A stretch of 64,000 nt of DNA from assembly GCA_011033025.1 (NCBI GenBank), contig WFMF01000086.1, positions 62,001 through 126,000 on the forward strand. The letters are read 5' to 3'. Below the pieces are notes generated by a model. It worked only from the letters and a program-made list of their open reading frames with translations. It was not told the DNA's origin and ran no database searches. Positions within the stretch are counted from its first letter, which is position 1. The number at the start of each line of letters is the position of its first letter. A program made the translations under genes and the position numbers. Of the stretch, positions 41,590 to 52,745 are shown one piece after another. Source of the DNA: Beroe forskalii (Eukaryota > Ctenophora > Nuda > Beroida > Beroidae).

Positions 41590-41775
41590 AGTGTGTCTGT
41601 ATGTACTTCTGTCGGTCTGTGTGTACCTCTGTCTGTATAGAGTCTGTCTCTATGTACTTCTGTCTGTTTGTGTGTCCTTGGTATTTCTGTCTGTCTGTGT
41701 GTCCTTGGTATTTCTGTGTGTCTGTGTGTTCTTGGTATTTCTGTCTGTCTGTGTGTCCTTGGTATTCTGTGTATA
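41590..41775 (+). repeat. CTGT-rich microsatellite and 27-bp minisatellite
   Basis: CTGTCTGT/GTGTGT text grades into about four 27-bp units of CTGTCTGTGTGTCCTTGGTA-TTT. Overlapping open frames on both strands (Cys/Val-rich, or Tyr/Gln-rich) are products of the repeat. Confidence 0.85.
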
Positions 41776-42043
41776 TCAATGTGGTTACAAGGCAGCGAAT
41801 CTTGTGTGGGGGTATTGTTATATGCGGCTACTTAGTCTATTTATGGTTATGTATGCTCTTTATAACTGTACGTTAAAACACACCGTGATTCTTCGAACAA
41901 ATTTAGGGAGGCAATTAAAGGCCCCCGACCGAGAAATTTCAAATTTTAATTTTCCATTTTTTATGGTGGAATGTGTTCTTATAGGTGAAATATCAACAAA
42001 AAGAGCGAAAATCCGGTTTCTATATGATGCTCCAAGCCGCTAA

Positions 42044-42234
42044 TACCTTAGTACATGAAATTAAGTAAGCAGAAAATTAAGCACTCAGGCCGCAAAAAAT
42101 GCTTAATTTGGTGTAACGTCAAAAATTGATATGATAGATAATAAGCAAAATAGCTATGAAAAATGCTTAATTTGGTGTTGCCTAATAATGTGCGTTCTTA
42201 ATTTTCGGAGTTCTTAATTTCATGTACTAAGGTA
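42044..42234. mobile_element. 191-bp MITE with TACCTTAGTACATG ends
   Basis: TACCTTAGTACATGAAATTA on the left and its exact complement at the right end, with TA at both edges. Two inner copies of AAATGCTTAATTTGGTGT. A decayed relative is at 3795-3950. Confidence 0.9.
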
Positions 42235-43126
42235 GCTAATTTAGTTACGAAATTCCTCAAAGGGCAGCAGAATTTTCCCTGTAGTACGGCGGATATTTCT
42301 CCGTACGTGATGATGATACGTATCACATTACAGTGCATGTTACGTGTTATTCTAACAAAATATATATAGGGCAACAGTGGATATTCATGCGGTAAATTAA
42401 AATGCAATTATTCATCGGTAAAAATGATTTAACATACTCGGCAACCATTTTATCATCTAGACAATGTTTTGACCCACTCACCAAAAAAACTTTGGTCAAA
42501 ATTGATTGTTCAGAAGTCTTATTATGAGGCATCAAAGATTGCCGTTTATCCAAATTATGGTATGTAAACATGAATTCTCTGCTGCCCTACCTATTTTCAA
42601 TCGCTCATAGCAGCTAAACTAATTAGAGTTAGAGGGTGGGACAAAGTACATTGTACTTCACGCCCTAAGATCTATAGAATTAGCCAAAGTCAAAATTTTG
42701 CGTTCGGGGGCAATTAACGGGCAAAGATATAGTATAGTACATGAATTTGAAATTAGGAAGGGAATATAGTTTATCACAAAATGAAGGATTCAAAACAGCA
42801 GATTTACTTAAGACCTCTGCTCTTACTATAATATCATGTGACATAATATAAATGGACGCATTTGAAGTTTGAAGCTGAGGATTTTACTGATTTTACTGAT
42901 TATACTGATGGACTTCCTACAGTTACATGCATCTCAAGAGAAGGATCGAAGCTAACATGTATCCAATTATAATCCAGTCTATGTTCTTATGTAGCTTATT
43001 AAGTTATTTTAATCTACGAACTACAGTAGCTTATTATGTAGCTTATTAAGCTTATTATTAAGCTACACTTTTGACGTATTTAACACGCATTTCAACAACA
43101 ACTCGGCCCTTGTTTTTCCTTAACAG
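42235..43126. other. No feature recognised before the tetraspanin exons
   Basis: AT-rich DNA with repeated GTAGCTTATTAAG(C/T) words near 42990-43065 and the polypyrimidine-AG acceptor at 43126. Confidence 0.4.
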
Positions 43127-44877
43127 CTCTCTCCAGTACATGGTAGTTCTAGGTTTGCTGTGTACCGTGCAATTCTTCTCATCCATTACGTTGGTGGCCC
43201 TCAATGACAACCAGCGAGACAACATCCTCAACAAGACCTGGACTCACGCTTCCAACCAGAGGTTACTGCCATGTGTTATATTGGGTTCATGATAAGGTTA
43301 CAGGTATTGTGATGTTATTGTCATGCTTTTAAAGCGTGATTACTCGAGATATAATATCCGAACTCCATGATCTTCATTGACTTGAGTAGAGTTATCTCAT
43401 TGCTTGCTTCCTCGTCATTTCAAATATTTCAACTTTCCTTCTAACCCGTCTCCTTATTTCTTCCTCCCTTCTAACCCGTTATTTCACATTATTTCTACCT
43501 CTCTAACCCGTCATTTCACACTATTTCTACCTCTCTAACCCGTCATTTCACACTATTTCTACCTCTCTCACCCGTCATTTCACACTATTTCTACCTCTCT
43601 AACCCGTCATTTCACACTATTTCTACCTCTCTAACCCGTCATTTCACACTATTTCTACCTCTCTAACCCGTCATTTCACACTATTTCTACCTCTCTCACC
43701 CGTCATTTCACACTATTTCTACCTCTCTAACCCGTCATTTCACACTATTTCTACCTCTCTCACCCGTCATTTCACACTATTTCTACCTCTCTAACCCGTC
43801 ATTTCACACTATTTCTACCTCTCTAACCCGTCATTTCACACTATTTCTACCTCTCTAACCCGTCATTTCACACTATTTCTACCTCTCTAACCCGTCATTC
43901 CACACTATCTCTACCTCTCTAACCCGTCATTTCACACTATTTCTACCTCTCTAACCCGTCATTTCACATTAAGACATTATTTCCCTCTCCCTTAACAGCC
44001 GTGTCGAGGTACAGAGCGCGCTGGATTGCTGTGGGTTCGACCACAACGTTACTGACACCTACTTCCCTCCCATGAACTGCTCTGCTCTCCCCTGCTGTGC
44101 TAGGTTAGTAAGTTAGTAGCAATACCTCTTATTTTTCTGGGTGTAAAGTGACAAGACCTCTTCGTTTTCTGGGCTTGTCATGATTTGATAGTCCTTTAAT
44201 CAAAGATTGAGGGGCGTTTTACTTTTATTGTTCTCCACCCTACAGCGTCTACAAGGCAAGCGACACGGATTGTTTTAAGCCTGAAGATACAGACGAAAAA
44301 GACGAAAGCTCAGCTGAGGATCAGGACAGCCCTGCCATCATAGCCGGATGTTACGCATGTAGAGATAAGGTGTCAGAACAGTTCTCCTATGCGGTCAAGG
44401 TGTCGGGCGCTGTAGGGCTATTCTTCTCCTTTACTGAGGTACGTGTATAGTCAATGATATGGAGGGTTAATGAGCTTCTTGAAGCGGTATAATCACCTAC
44501 CTTTGACAATGCTATGCAAGGTATAGGTGTGTGATCTCGTATTCGGAATGGTTTGCTGTCATTTTACCGCACGCGCGATGTCCTCAATGTCATCACGAAT
44601 GCGCTGAGCAAGATATTATGTCGCGCGCGCGGATTGGATCGCGCGCGCGGATTGGATCACGCGCGCTCGGTCGATCGAGCGACCCGATCGATTAAAAAAA
44701 CGATTCTAAATAATTTAGCAATACTCACTACGGAACTTTTCCTGTCACCCCTTCTCCGTATTATTATCATTTCCTTCCTTTCAGCTGATTGGGATCATCC
44801 TCGCTATCCAGTACAGAAACACCAAGGATCCCTCGCGGAACTACGGATTTCCAGGTCACACCGGCTTCGCTAAATAG
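43127..44877 (+). CDS. TSPAN: Tetraspanin, TSPAN13/31-like, last four exons
   Basis: Exons 43127-43261, 43999-44103, 44246-44438 and 44785-44877 join in phase and end at TAG. Exon A encodes TM3 (LQYMVVLGLLCTVQFFSSIT) and the start of the large extracellular loop. Exon B has the diagnostic CCG motif (LDCCGF) and a second PCC. Exon C has the remaining loop cysteines (DCF, GCYAC) and runs into TM4 (SGAVGLFFSFTE). Exon D finishes with LIGIILAIQYRNTKDPS and a short tail. GLFFSFTE plus YRN-KDP at the end matches the TSPAN13/31 subgroup. The loop carries an extra acidic insert (EDTDEKDESSAEDQD). Exons for TM1-TM2 should lie upstream and were not found, so the entry is partial; exon A needs two bases from a preceding exon. 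The donor of exon A (AG|GTTACT) is weak but is the only one that fits the phase. Confidence 0.87.
43436..43975 (+). repeat. 32-bp minisatellite in a tetraspanin intron
   Basis: About 16-17 near-perfect units of CCTCTCTAACCCGTCATTTC followed by ACACTATTTCTA. It ends about 25 bp before the acceptor of the exon at 43999, so it contributes pyrimidine-rich sequence near the splice site. Confidence 0.95.
44620..44700. repeat. CG-rich palindromic block in a tetraspanin intron
   Basis: Three repeats of GCGCGCGCGGATTGGATC-like text followed by the palindrome GGTCGATCGAGCGACC. Similar to the block at 1435-1550. Confidence 0.6.
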
Positions 44878-46185
44878 CCATTCCTGCCACAGCATATGCC
44901 GTTTTTGGTTTTGTCTGTATTCGACGAAACGTGGATAACTTATTCAGCAAATGGAGTGATTGACGTTATATATGATAACTGATTTTTTCCCTCTTCGATA
45001 TCATGGAAATTGTGCCCTTATTAAGTTAAGAATTTATTTTTCGGTTCTGTCATCAGACATCAGTTCCTAGATTTAGCTGTCCCGCCAATATATTTCTTGA
45101 TTAATGACGCATGATTGTGAACTTTTTGAAATCGTTCTCAGAGGTGGCAACACCTGATCCTGTGAAAATTATCAAGAATTGCCATGCTTCAGAAAAAGTA
45201 TCAAATTTTGGAGGGGGCAACCCCATAACTTTTGGTGGATAAAAAACTTTTGGTGAATATTTTGTTCTTTGACTGACTCAGAATTTAATGTATTTTAATG
45301 ACATGAATCATGAGATTGCACCGGGAATTGGGTCCTTAGATGCAATTTGTTGAATGTTAGTTTAGTTCAGTGGTTGTTTCAGAGCATAAGATCCTTGGCA
45401 TGGTGCCATGGCTGCCATCTTCAACCAAGGGGCCAGTTAAAATGGTCCAAAATGTTTCGATTTTTGTCCATAGGACCTGTTAAAAATGCCTTAATAAAAG
45501 CCAATAAACAATAAGGTACCTACTTCCAATTGCAGCACGAAATATCTGGGTGTTTATTTGAATTCGAATTATATCAATTGTTATTATTATGCTGGAATTA
45601 TGAACTTTATTTTTGACTGTTGTTCCTGTTTTTGAAATCAATATTTTGAAATATTATATTCCGCTGACGTATATTGTGTTTGCTGTAAGCTATTTACTTT
45701 GAAAGTCTGTTTTAACAAATGTTGGAAGATTCTATTATCATTAAGTTTAACTAATTAATCAATGCATGGATGAATTTATTTATTCTAATTCTATTAACTG
45801 TCTTCAAGAGACTGAACCGGAGAATGACATTTTTGTGCATCAAAATATGCACATGTCTCGAAGTTGAATTTACATCGGGGGGTCGAAAAATACGTTCGAT
45901 TGAGAAAATTCTTACGGATAATTTTAATGATATTCAATAATGGCTTCCAGCGTTTATTCGTGTGGCAATAATTGTGTGAACGAAAGTCGACGTATTTTCC
46001 GATCCCCTTGACATTCCCATTATTTAATATCGATAGCTGTACTTATACTACGCATATTTTTGTGCTATTTTTAACTTTATGCGTGTTATTATAATTTATT
46101 TACTTTCAGCCCATTAATTTTCCGTATTGATGATAATCACATATTTTCTGATCAAAATACTTCTGGTATCACCATAGCTTCATCT
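44878..46185. other. Downstream of the tetraspanin; MITE relic
   Basis: Tetraspanin 3' flank, then AT-rich DNA. At about 45370-45522 there is a right half of the TACCTTATTGGCC MITE family (GGGGCCAGTTAAAATGGTCC, TTTTGTCCATAGGACC, GCCAATAAACAATAAGGTAC). No gene recognised. Confidence 0.5.
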
Positions 46186-46189
46186 GGGT

Positions 46190-46505
46190 CAAACCTCTGG
46201 AAATTTCAACCCCCTCTTTGGGGCCATCCATAAAGGACGTCCGCAAAATTTCGGCCATTTTAGACCCTCCCCCCTTGTCCGCAAACGTCCGCAATCCAGA
46301 AACCCCTCCCTCCCCCCGGACGTCCGCATTTTTCCTGGAAATTTTTTGGTTCATCATTTTTGGTTCATCATTTTTGGCCCCGAAATTGCATGATTTTCTA
46401 GTGAAATAGCCGTCAAATCGCCCACTATTTTCCATGAATTGCGGACATCCGCATTTGGCCAAACACCCCCTCCCCCCAACGTCCGCATTGGCCAGACCCC
46501 CCCCT
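46190..46505. repeat. CGGACGTCC-rich dispersed repeat with poly-C tracts
   Basis: Contains GGACGTCCGCA several times, C-rich runs and two copies of TTTTTTGGTTCATCATTTTTG. It abuts the TGACTCA array directly. No gene. Confidence 0.5.
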
Positions 46506-46507
46506 CC

Positions 46508-46995
46508 CCCTAGTGACTCACTGGTTAGTGACTCACTAGTTAGTGACTCACTAGGTAGTGATTCACTAGTTAGTGACTCACTAGGTAGTGACTCACTAGG
46601 TAGTGACTCACTAGGTAGTGACTCACTAGTTAGTGACTCACTAGGTAGTGACTCACTAGTTAGTGACTCACTATTTAGTGACTCACTAGTTAGTGACTCA
46701 CTAGGTAGTGACTCACTAGGTAGTGACTCACTAGGTAGTGACTCACTAGGTAGTGACTCACTAGGTAGTGACTCACTAGGTAGTGACTCACTAGTTAGTG
46801 ACTCACTAGGTAGTGACTCACTAGGTAGTGACTCACTAGGTAGTGACTCACTAGTTAGTGACTCACTAGGTAGTGACTCACTAGGTAGTACCTAGTGAGT
46901 CACTAAAGAGTGAATCATTTTAACTAGTTGGTCACTAACTAGTGAGTCACTGCCTAGTGTTCCACTAGCTAGTGACTGTGACTGTGAGTTACTAA
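46508..46995. repeat. 15-bp palindromic array, each unit with TGACTCA
   Basis: About 25 units of TAGTGACTCACTAG(G/T), from 46508 to about 46888, then a shorter looser stretch in the other orientation (AGTGAGTCACTA, ACTAGTGAGTCACTG). Each unit is itself the interrupted palindrome TAGTGA-C-TCACTA and contains TGACTCA, the consensus AP-1 site. The frame through it (Ser-Asp-Ser-Leu repeats) is a by-product of the 15-bp period. Confidence 0.93.
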
Positions 46996-47276
46996 CTAGT
47001 GAATGTGACATTGCAGCAGTCGCGTTCTTTCTCATTAAGGATATTAATTATGTAATTGAATATGTGAAAATACTTCAATTTTGTTTCTAACTCATAAAAG
47101 CTGTTTCACTTTACCCCTCCCTGCTCCCATGACATCAATATATTGAATATGATCAAATCGAATTTGAAAGTCAAAAGTAAAACGATCTGAATCATATTGA
47201 AGAGAGAAAAATGAAATAATTCAAGGCTTCATCATCATGTGATTGTGAAATTGGATTCAAAAACTTCCTTACCGGT

Positions 47277-47427
47277 GACAGTTCGAACTGCAGTTTGCGC
47301 GTCTTTTGTGCGCGCGGTTTAAGTTTGCGCGGCGTACTTGTTATTCATATGTCTGTACGCCGCGCAAACTTTCGCCGCGCACACAAAAAATAAAAGACGT
47401 GCAAAGTGCAGTTCGAACTGCCACCGT
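47277..47427. mobile_element. Foldback MITE
   Basis: Long inverted arms: GGTGACAGTTCGAACTGCAG, TTTGCGCGTC and TTTGCGCGGCGTAC on the left, matched by GTACGCCGCGCAAA, GACGTGCAAA and CTGCAGTTCGAACTGCCACC-like text on the right (47359-47427). The loop is about 20 nt. No ORF. Confidence 0.8.
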
Positions 47428-47437
47428 TATCAAATAC

Positions 47438-47570
47438 ATAGACTCGCGCCTATCGGGTCCATTTTGGGATACTTCCAGAGGGCGTAAGCCCGAGGGATGT
47501 ATCCGGTTTTGGCCCGAGCCCGTAGGGCGAGGGTTTAAACCAATATGGACCCGATCAGGCAAGTGTCTAT
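47438..47570. mobile_element. MITE with ATAGAC..CGGGTCC ends
   Basis: Inverted ends ATAGACTCGCGCCTATCGGG and the complement of ATAGACACTTGCCTGATCGG, with an inner palindrome GGGCGTAAGCCCGAGG. A half copy is at 16515-16622. It lies about 10 bp from the foldback element on its left. Confidence 0.7.
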
Positions 47571-48548
47571 ATATTATAGACCCGCATGAAAACGTCAGAG
47601 GGTTCTATAATTAATTAGGACTAAGTTTACCGCATGAAACTGACTGAAATTGATGAAACTGAAAGCGGACAATAATTAATAAATTCATGATTTAAATGAA
47701 TTAAAACTTCAACATGGAGGAGAATGTGCAAGCTGATAAGGATAAGATGAAGTAGTAAAAACCCATTCATCTTTAACTTGACAATTTAAGTAGAACTTTA
47801 AATCAAAATCAACTGAAAAATGATATTCCCCCTCTATTCGAATAATACATTTGCTGTAATCTGTGCACAGCTGTGCTTAATTATAATATTTTTCGTGATA
47901 AGATTTTTAGAATCAACTAAAACTAAAAGGCCATATATCAATATGTGAAGGCCAAAACAAGCATTCGGCCACATCCAAATCCCAAGTCTCCTGTCTCAAT
48001 AGTATAAATGCGCGAAAATGTCACAAATCAGTAAAAAGCTGGGGGATTTGAGGCGAAATATCAATCCAAAATTCCAATTCCAAATGTCGCATAGCTTTTT
48101 ACAGATTTGCGCCGACAATTTTTAGGCGCAGGGGATGGGAATTTTGGCCATTAAATTCAACCCCCTTTTCCTCCCCCTCGCATTTTCTGTTTCAGATGTT
48201 ATCTGCAAAGCAAATCTCCCAAATCCCCAAGTAACAAGTCTCGAAAAAGGTCAACTCAGCTGCAGTTTGCGCATTGCGTTATTCCAACCCTTCCAATCAG
48301 TCTGCCTCGAATTATCACAATAAAGTCGTTAGATTTCATATTCAGGTTCAAGTTTTAACGATTTCAAAATCACTTAATCAGTTCCGGATATTTCGAGATC
48401 CACAGATTGAACTTGAATATAAGGTTGTGGATTCAGGTGGAATGTGTGACTTCGCGGTCTCAGAACAAGTCGGTCTGATGATATTCAGGATTCGGGAAGG
48501 ATGAGATAATCTGGTTAATCCAGATCGGAGTCTGATCAGGTTTCTATA
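47571..48548. other. Intergenic, nothing recognised
   Basis: AT-rich, no supported gene. This is the 3' flank of the uridine phosphorylase gene on the minus strand. Confidence 0.4.
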
Positions 48549-51500
48549 TTATGAGGTGACAACTTGGGGCTGCGCTGGAGGGGTGGACGATGCTTGTGTT
48601 TGAGCCGCGAGCTGCTTGCTTTCCTTGATCTTGAGACCCAGCTGTCGCTTTACGAACTTGACAATGAGTTGGTGGGGCCGTCTCACCAACTCGTCATACC
48701 TGACAGGGGGAGTAGTGCAGATAACTGATTTCTCTTTCACGCTTTCACTCCAAGGATTATCTAGCGCTCTATTGAAGTTGAACTTTGGCTGGCGGCTTAA
48801 TTTTAATTACATAAATTTGATGGCAAAGTTTTTGTTACCTCTGGACATCCGCAGCCGTCATCAAGTCGGATTGTAGTCTGTCTATGAGAGTAACACACAC
48901 GACGGCACCTCGCACCCCTGAAAGTTGACATGAACTATTGAGTTAATTGACAATATAATATGTTAATCTCATTATAATTATATTATGTTAACCTAAGTCC
49001 TTATTGAAAATGTTATGCCCACCTCATGTTATGCCCACCGTCAAGCAATATAGTTTGATCTCTACGAAACCCCTGATCATTTTCAATATATCCACTGACT
49101 ACTGAGTTCGCCGGACAAGGCTCGTTTGATCAAGTTCTACGACACAAGTTCAAGTTGTAAGTAATCATTAAAATAATTGGTTAATTAAAGTGACAGAAAT
49201 AATGAAAAATAAGTAAAATCACGATAATAGATAGTTAAAACGTCTGCACCTGCTCGATGGCAGAGCGATGCGAAGGAGCAGGACTCCATCTCGATGTTCC
49301 TGCACCCCAGCTGGTAGGCTCTCCTCAGGTACTCTATCTTATCGTCCTCTGTGTAGTCACAGAATGCTCCGTCCAGCCTGCCCTGACCTGGAATCATGAA
49401 AGTCTTAGGAATCCCCATGGCTGTAAACTAAACCTTCCCTGACCTAGAATTAAAAATCAAGGCAAAAATACGAGAAATGTTTTCTGAAAATTGCCGTATT
49501 TTTTGGGAGTGCAATATTCAGTCAAAATGTATTTTTAAACCTTATCCTTATGATTAATTTGTATTGTCATCTGTGTAAATGTCGCGCACCTTAAAGTTAA
49601 ATGTTAACGATATCAAAATGTTATTAGGTAGGGCGACGCGCGTACTTTTTCACGTATTTAACAACCCCTATTCAAACTTGGTTGACACCTGTGTAACTGT
49701 AAGTTGTAACATATAAAATTGTGTGACACGCGGCCGCAGATACTGAGGCAGCATTCTGTTTAATTTCTCATGAAAATAGAACACCTTATAAGGTCTGAGG
49801 AATGTGCTGACCTTCGTAGAAATCATCTGCACAGAGGGTACTAGCTAGGAGTGTAGGTATGTTGGGGTCGTTCTGGCACATGAGGACCGCCTGAGCCAGC
49901 ACCTGGTCCAGTATGGTGGGTCGGGATATTTCCTGCCCCAGAACCACCTGATACGAGAGGAATTCGTATTACTTGTTATGTCTTCATGCCTGGCAAGAGC
50001 TTGACAGGAAAACAACAAATTTGAATGCTTCAAAAGCTTTGAAATTTAGGTACAGCCAATATGCTAAGAAACGGTCCAACGTTCATCAACCACTAAATAT
50101 TATACACTATTTTATCATGACGCTACGTCGCTACTTGCATGTGATAATCATCCAATATCATTTTAGGGGGTAATAGTTGAAAACGTTTAAATGATACGAG
50201 AAGTTTTAGAATCAGGAGTTTTCGAAAATCATGTGATTATCGATCACTAATTATCTACAGTTCTGATACCTGTCTATGCTCCTTCCTGAGTGATGAGTTA
50301 AGTGCGTTCTCCGTTACCACCACTGTACCAGGTGCTACTCCTGGGATAGAGATCAGGTGATAATGATCTGGTGACAGAGATCCGGTGATAGAGATCAGGT
50401 GATAGAGATCAGGTGATAGAGATCAGGTGATAGAGATCAGGTGATAGAGATCAGGTGATACAGATCAGGGGATAGAGATCAGGTGATAGAGATCAGGTGA
50501 TAGAGATCAGGTGACAGAGATCAGGTGATAGAGATCAGGTGATAGAGATCAGGTGATACAGATCAGGGGATAGAGATCAGGTGATACAGATCAGGTGATA
50601 GAGATCAGGTGACAGAGATCAGGTGATAGAGATCAGGTGATAGAGATCAGGTGATAGAGATCAGGTGACACAGATCAGGTGATAGGGATCAGGTGATAGA
50701 GATCAGGTGATAGATATCAGGTGATAGAGATCAGGTGACAGAGATCTGGTGATAGAGATCAGGTAATAGAGATCAGGTGATAGAGATCAGGTGATAGAGA
50801 TCTGGTGATAGAGATCAGGTGATAGAGATCAGGTGATAGAGATCAGGTGATAGAGATCAGTTGATAGAGATCAGGTGATAGAGATCAGGTGATAGAGATC
50901 AGGAGATAGAGATCATGTGACAGAGATCAGGTGACAGAGATCAGCTTCGAATAGACGTACCTATGCCGGCGGAGGTTCCCACCCTGACGAAGATAACGTT
51001 AGTAGCGTGGCTGTAGTGTACCAGTTTAAACAGCTCGTGTAGTAGGATCGTGATAGCTGTACCTCCAACACCGTGCTGAGGGAATAGTGGTATTTGAAGA
51101 AGTTTAATACTCAGCAACTGCTATCAAAAACATATTTGGATATGTGGTATTGTAGTAAAACTGCTCTAAGCCCCAGCGAATAGCGCAGTTTTGCACGCCC
51201 ACAAGCACCATCGCCCATCAAAACAGGCTATATCTTCCATCTAGTTCTACTAACGTATTGCGAGATGCTAAAGCAATCACATTTCAAATGTTCATTTGAC
51301 ACACATTTCAAGTGGTGTTCATTTATTGACACTCACCGCGACAACAAGGAGCGGCCCCACTTTCCAGATGCCGTATCTCTCTGACCGGCACAGGTTCTCC
51401 AGTCGTTCAGTGGGCAGGTACAGCTCAGTCCGGGCATACTTAGCCATCTCCAACATCGTACTGGTCGAGCAACCCATCACGATAAACTGAAAGGGATTTA

Positions 51501-51846
51501 AACTGAGCCTGGATAATTACTGAGAATTAATGCACATAATTATGCCGTGATATTTCTATTGTACACACCGCGAACGTTTCTAATTCTAATTCTAATTCTG
51601 ATTCTAATTCTAATTCTAATTCTAATTCTAATTCTAATTCTAATTCTAATTCTAATTCTAATTCTAATTCTAATTCTAATTCTAACTCTAATTCTAATTC
51701 TAATTCTAATTCTCTGCACATACCTTGATATCGCCGAACATCTCAGCGAGGTTGTCGTGAGTGGAGAGTCCGAGGTGGTAGAGGAAGTCCTCCGATACCT
51801 CCGTAAGGTGCGGGTTCGGCAGGGCTAGGCGCCGGTTGTTAACCAT
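48549..51846 (-). CDS. UPP1: Uridine phosphorylase, complete, eight exons
   Basis: Catalyses uridine + phosphate to uracil + ribose-1-phosphate in pyrimidine salvage, in the cytosol. Exons on the minus strand, 5' to 3': 51846-51724, 51486-51337, 51075-50961, 50340-50270, 49947-49812, 49387-49250, 48917-48839, 48741-48549. All junctions have GT-AG and matching phases, giving 334 aa, close to the ~310-317 aa of vertebrate UPP1/2. Family signatures in order: NPHLTEVSEDFLYHLGL, HGVGGTAITILLHEL, phosphate-contacting RVGTSAGIG, APGTVVVTENAL, DDFYEG-QGRLDG across an exon junction, NIEMESCSFASLCHRAG, then VVCVTLIDRL. A further in-frame ATG lies at 51885; I chose 51846 because an AG-rich acceptor-like site precedes it and the length fits, but the choice is open. 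The C-terminal Gln/Ala/Pro-rich tail (QTQASSTPPAQPQ) is extra. Confidence 0.93.
50345..50945. repeat. 14-bp minisatellite in a uridine phosphorylase intron
   Basis: About 42 units of AGAGATCAGGTGAT with small variants (ACAGATC, GATCTGG, GGGATAG). It fills nearly the whole intron 50341-50960, from a few bases after one exon to about 15 bp before the next. Confidence 0.95.
51580..51713. repeat. (TTCTAA)n hexanucleotide microsatellite
   Basis: About 22 units of TTCTAA, nearly pure, in the first intron of uridine phosphorylase. It ends about 10 bp from the minus-strand donor at 51723. The Leu/Ile or Leu/Glu-repeat frames over it are artefacts. Confidence 0.95.
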
Positions 51847-51889
51847 CCTACCTAGGTATCGAGAGAAGGTTCGGTTAATAACCATGCAG

Positions 51890-52685
51890 TTATGTAATCC
51901 AGAGTCCTGATATTTTAATCGAAAAATAACAGAAATATTAATTATAGATAATCGATGCTGTTATCGGTTTAATGCTATTTATAATCGGTATTAGAATCGA
52001 AGTGGAGGAAATTTGGCAAATGAAGTTAGTTTTTGTTCGCTACATTTTGACAGGCCCTAATTAGTGCGTAATATTCAGCTTTATTGCCATATTTATTACA
52101 TCAGGTAGGTCTAAACCGGTTCGAAAATGATCAACATTTCAAAATAAATATTAAAAGAATAAGTCAAATTTGAAATCATTCTATCATTACAAACGTCAGT
52201 GTTAAAATCAAATCAAAATCTAATATTCTATTAAATTCATCACTCCACTTAAATAAAGTCAAGGATGTCAAATTATCTGAAATGATGGGTTAGGTTATGC
52301 CGAAGTAAATTTTTGAAGCTTATCAGGGATTAATTAGTGATCAAAAGAACTGATCTGAAAAGCAAGAAATCTACTTTAATCTCAAATTCCTAATAAATTA
52401 GTGCACATCAAACAAATATTATAGTTATCAATATCGGGCACACAATAAATTTAACCAGTACAATAAAAGCTCATAACAACCTATTCGGGTCTCGGGTTAC
52501 AATAAAAAATTGTTAAAAATTGCCAAATATCCTATGTTTGAAAACTTCCCTTCTTCTGCCAACTAACACTACTAAAAGGGTCTTCTAAGATTAACTGCTA
52601 ACATCACCAATCCACTGCGGGTGCTTATTAACTCCGCCTCGCTTTCTTGCGCCCCCTCCCAAAGCCGCCCTTGGCCTTGGTTGGC
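51890..52685. other. Gap between SLX4 and uridine phosphorylase
   Basis: About 800 bp between the SLX4 stop (minus strand) and the uridine phosphorylase start (minus strand). AT-rich; it must hold the SLX4 3' end and the uridine phosphorylase promoter, but no specific element is identifiable. The duplicated SLX4 tail (52625-52745) enters its right edge. Confidence 0.45.
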
Positions 52686-52745
52686 TTAACTCCGCCTCGC
52701 TTTCTTGCGCCCCCTCCCAAAGCCGCCCTTGGCCTTGGTTTCCGA
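52625..52745. repeat. Tandem duplication of the SLX4 stop region
   Basis: A block of about 57 bp, AACTCCGCCTCGCTTTCTTG, CGCCCCCTCCCAAAGCC and GCCCTTGGCCTTGGTT, occurs twice in direct order. On the minus strand the first copy met is the coding one and ends the protein (KKARRS-stop); the second copy is 3'UTR. Confidence 0.9.

Noticed and set aside
41800-41876. Hydrophobic stretch as tetraspanin TM2 (CGGIVICGYLVYLWLCMLFIT)
   Set aside because: It emerges from a CTGT-rich microsatellite frame, and the nearest donor gives the wrong phase for the exon at 43127.
46434-46895. 153-codon open frame of Ser-Asp-Ser-Leu repeats
   Set aside because: It is the translation of the 15-bp palindromic array; the period is a multiple of three so no stop appears. 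No start context or flanking unique coding sequence.
50345-50945. CRISPR-like array
   Set aside because: Units are contiguous 14-mers without unique spacers, in an intron of an animal gene. The same applies to 43436-43975.
51527-51828. Leu/Ile- and Leu/Glu-repeat frames on both strands
   Set aside because: Products of the (TTCTAA)n microsatellite in an intron; the right part overlaps the antisense of a real uridine phosphorylase exon.
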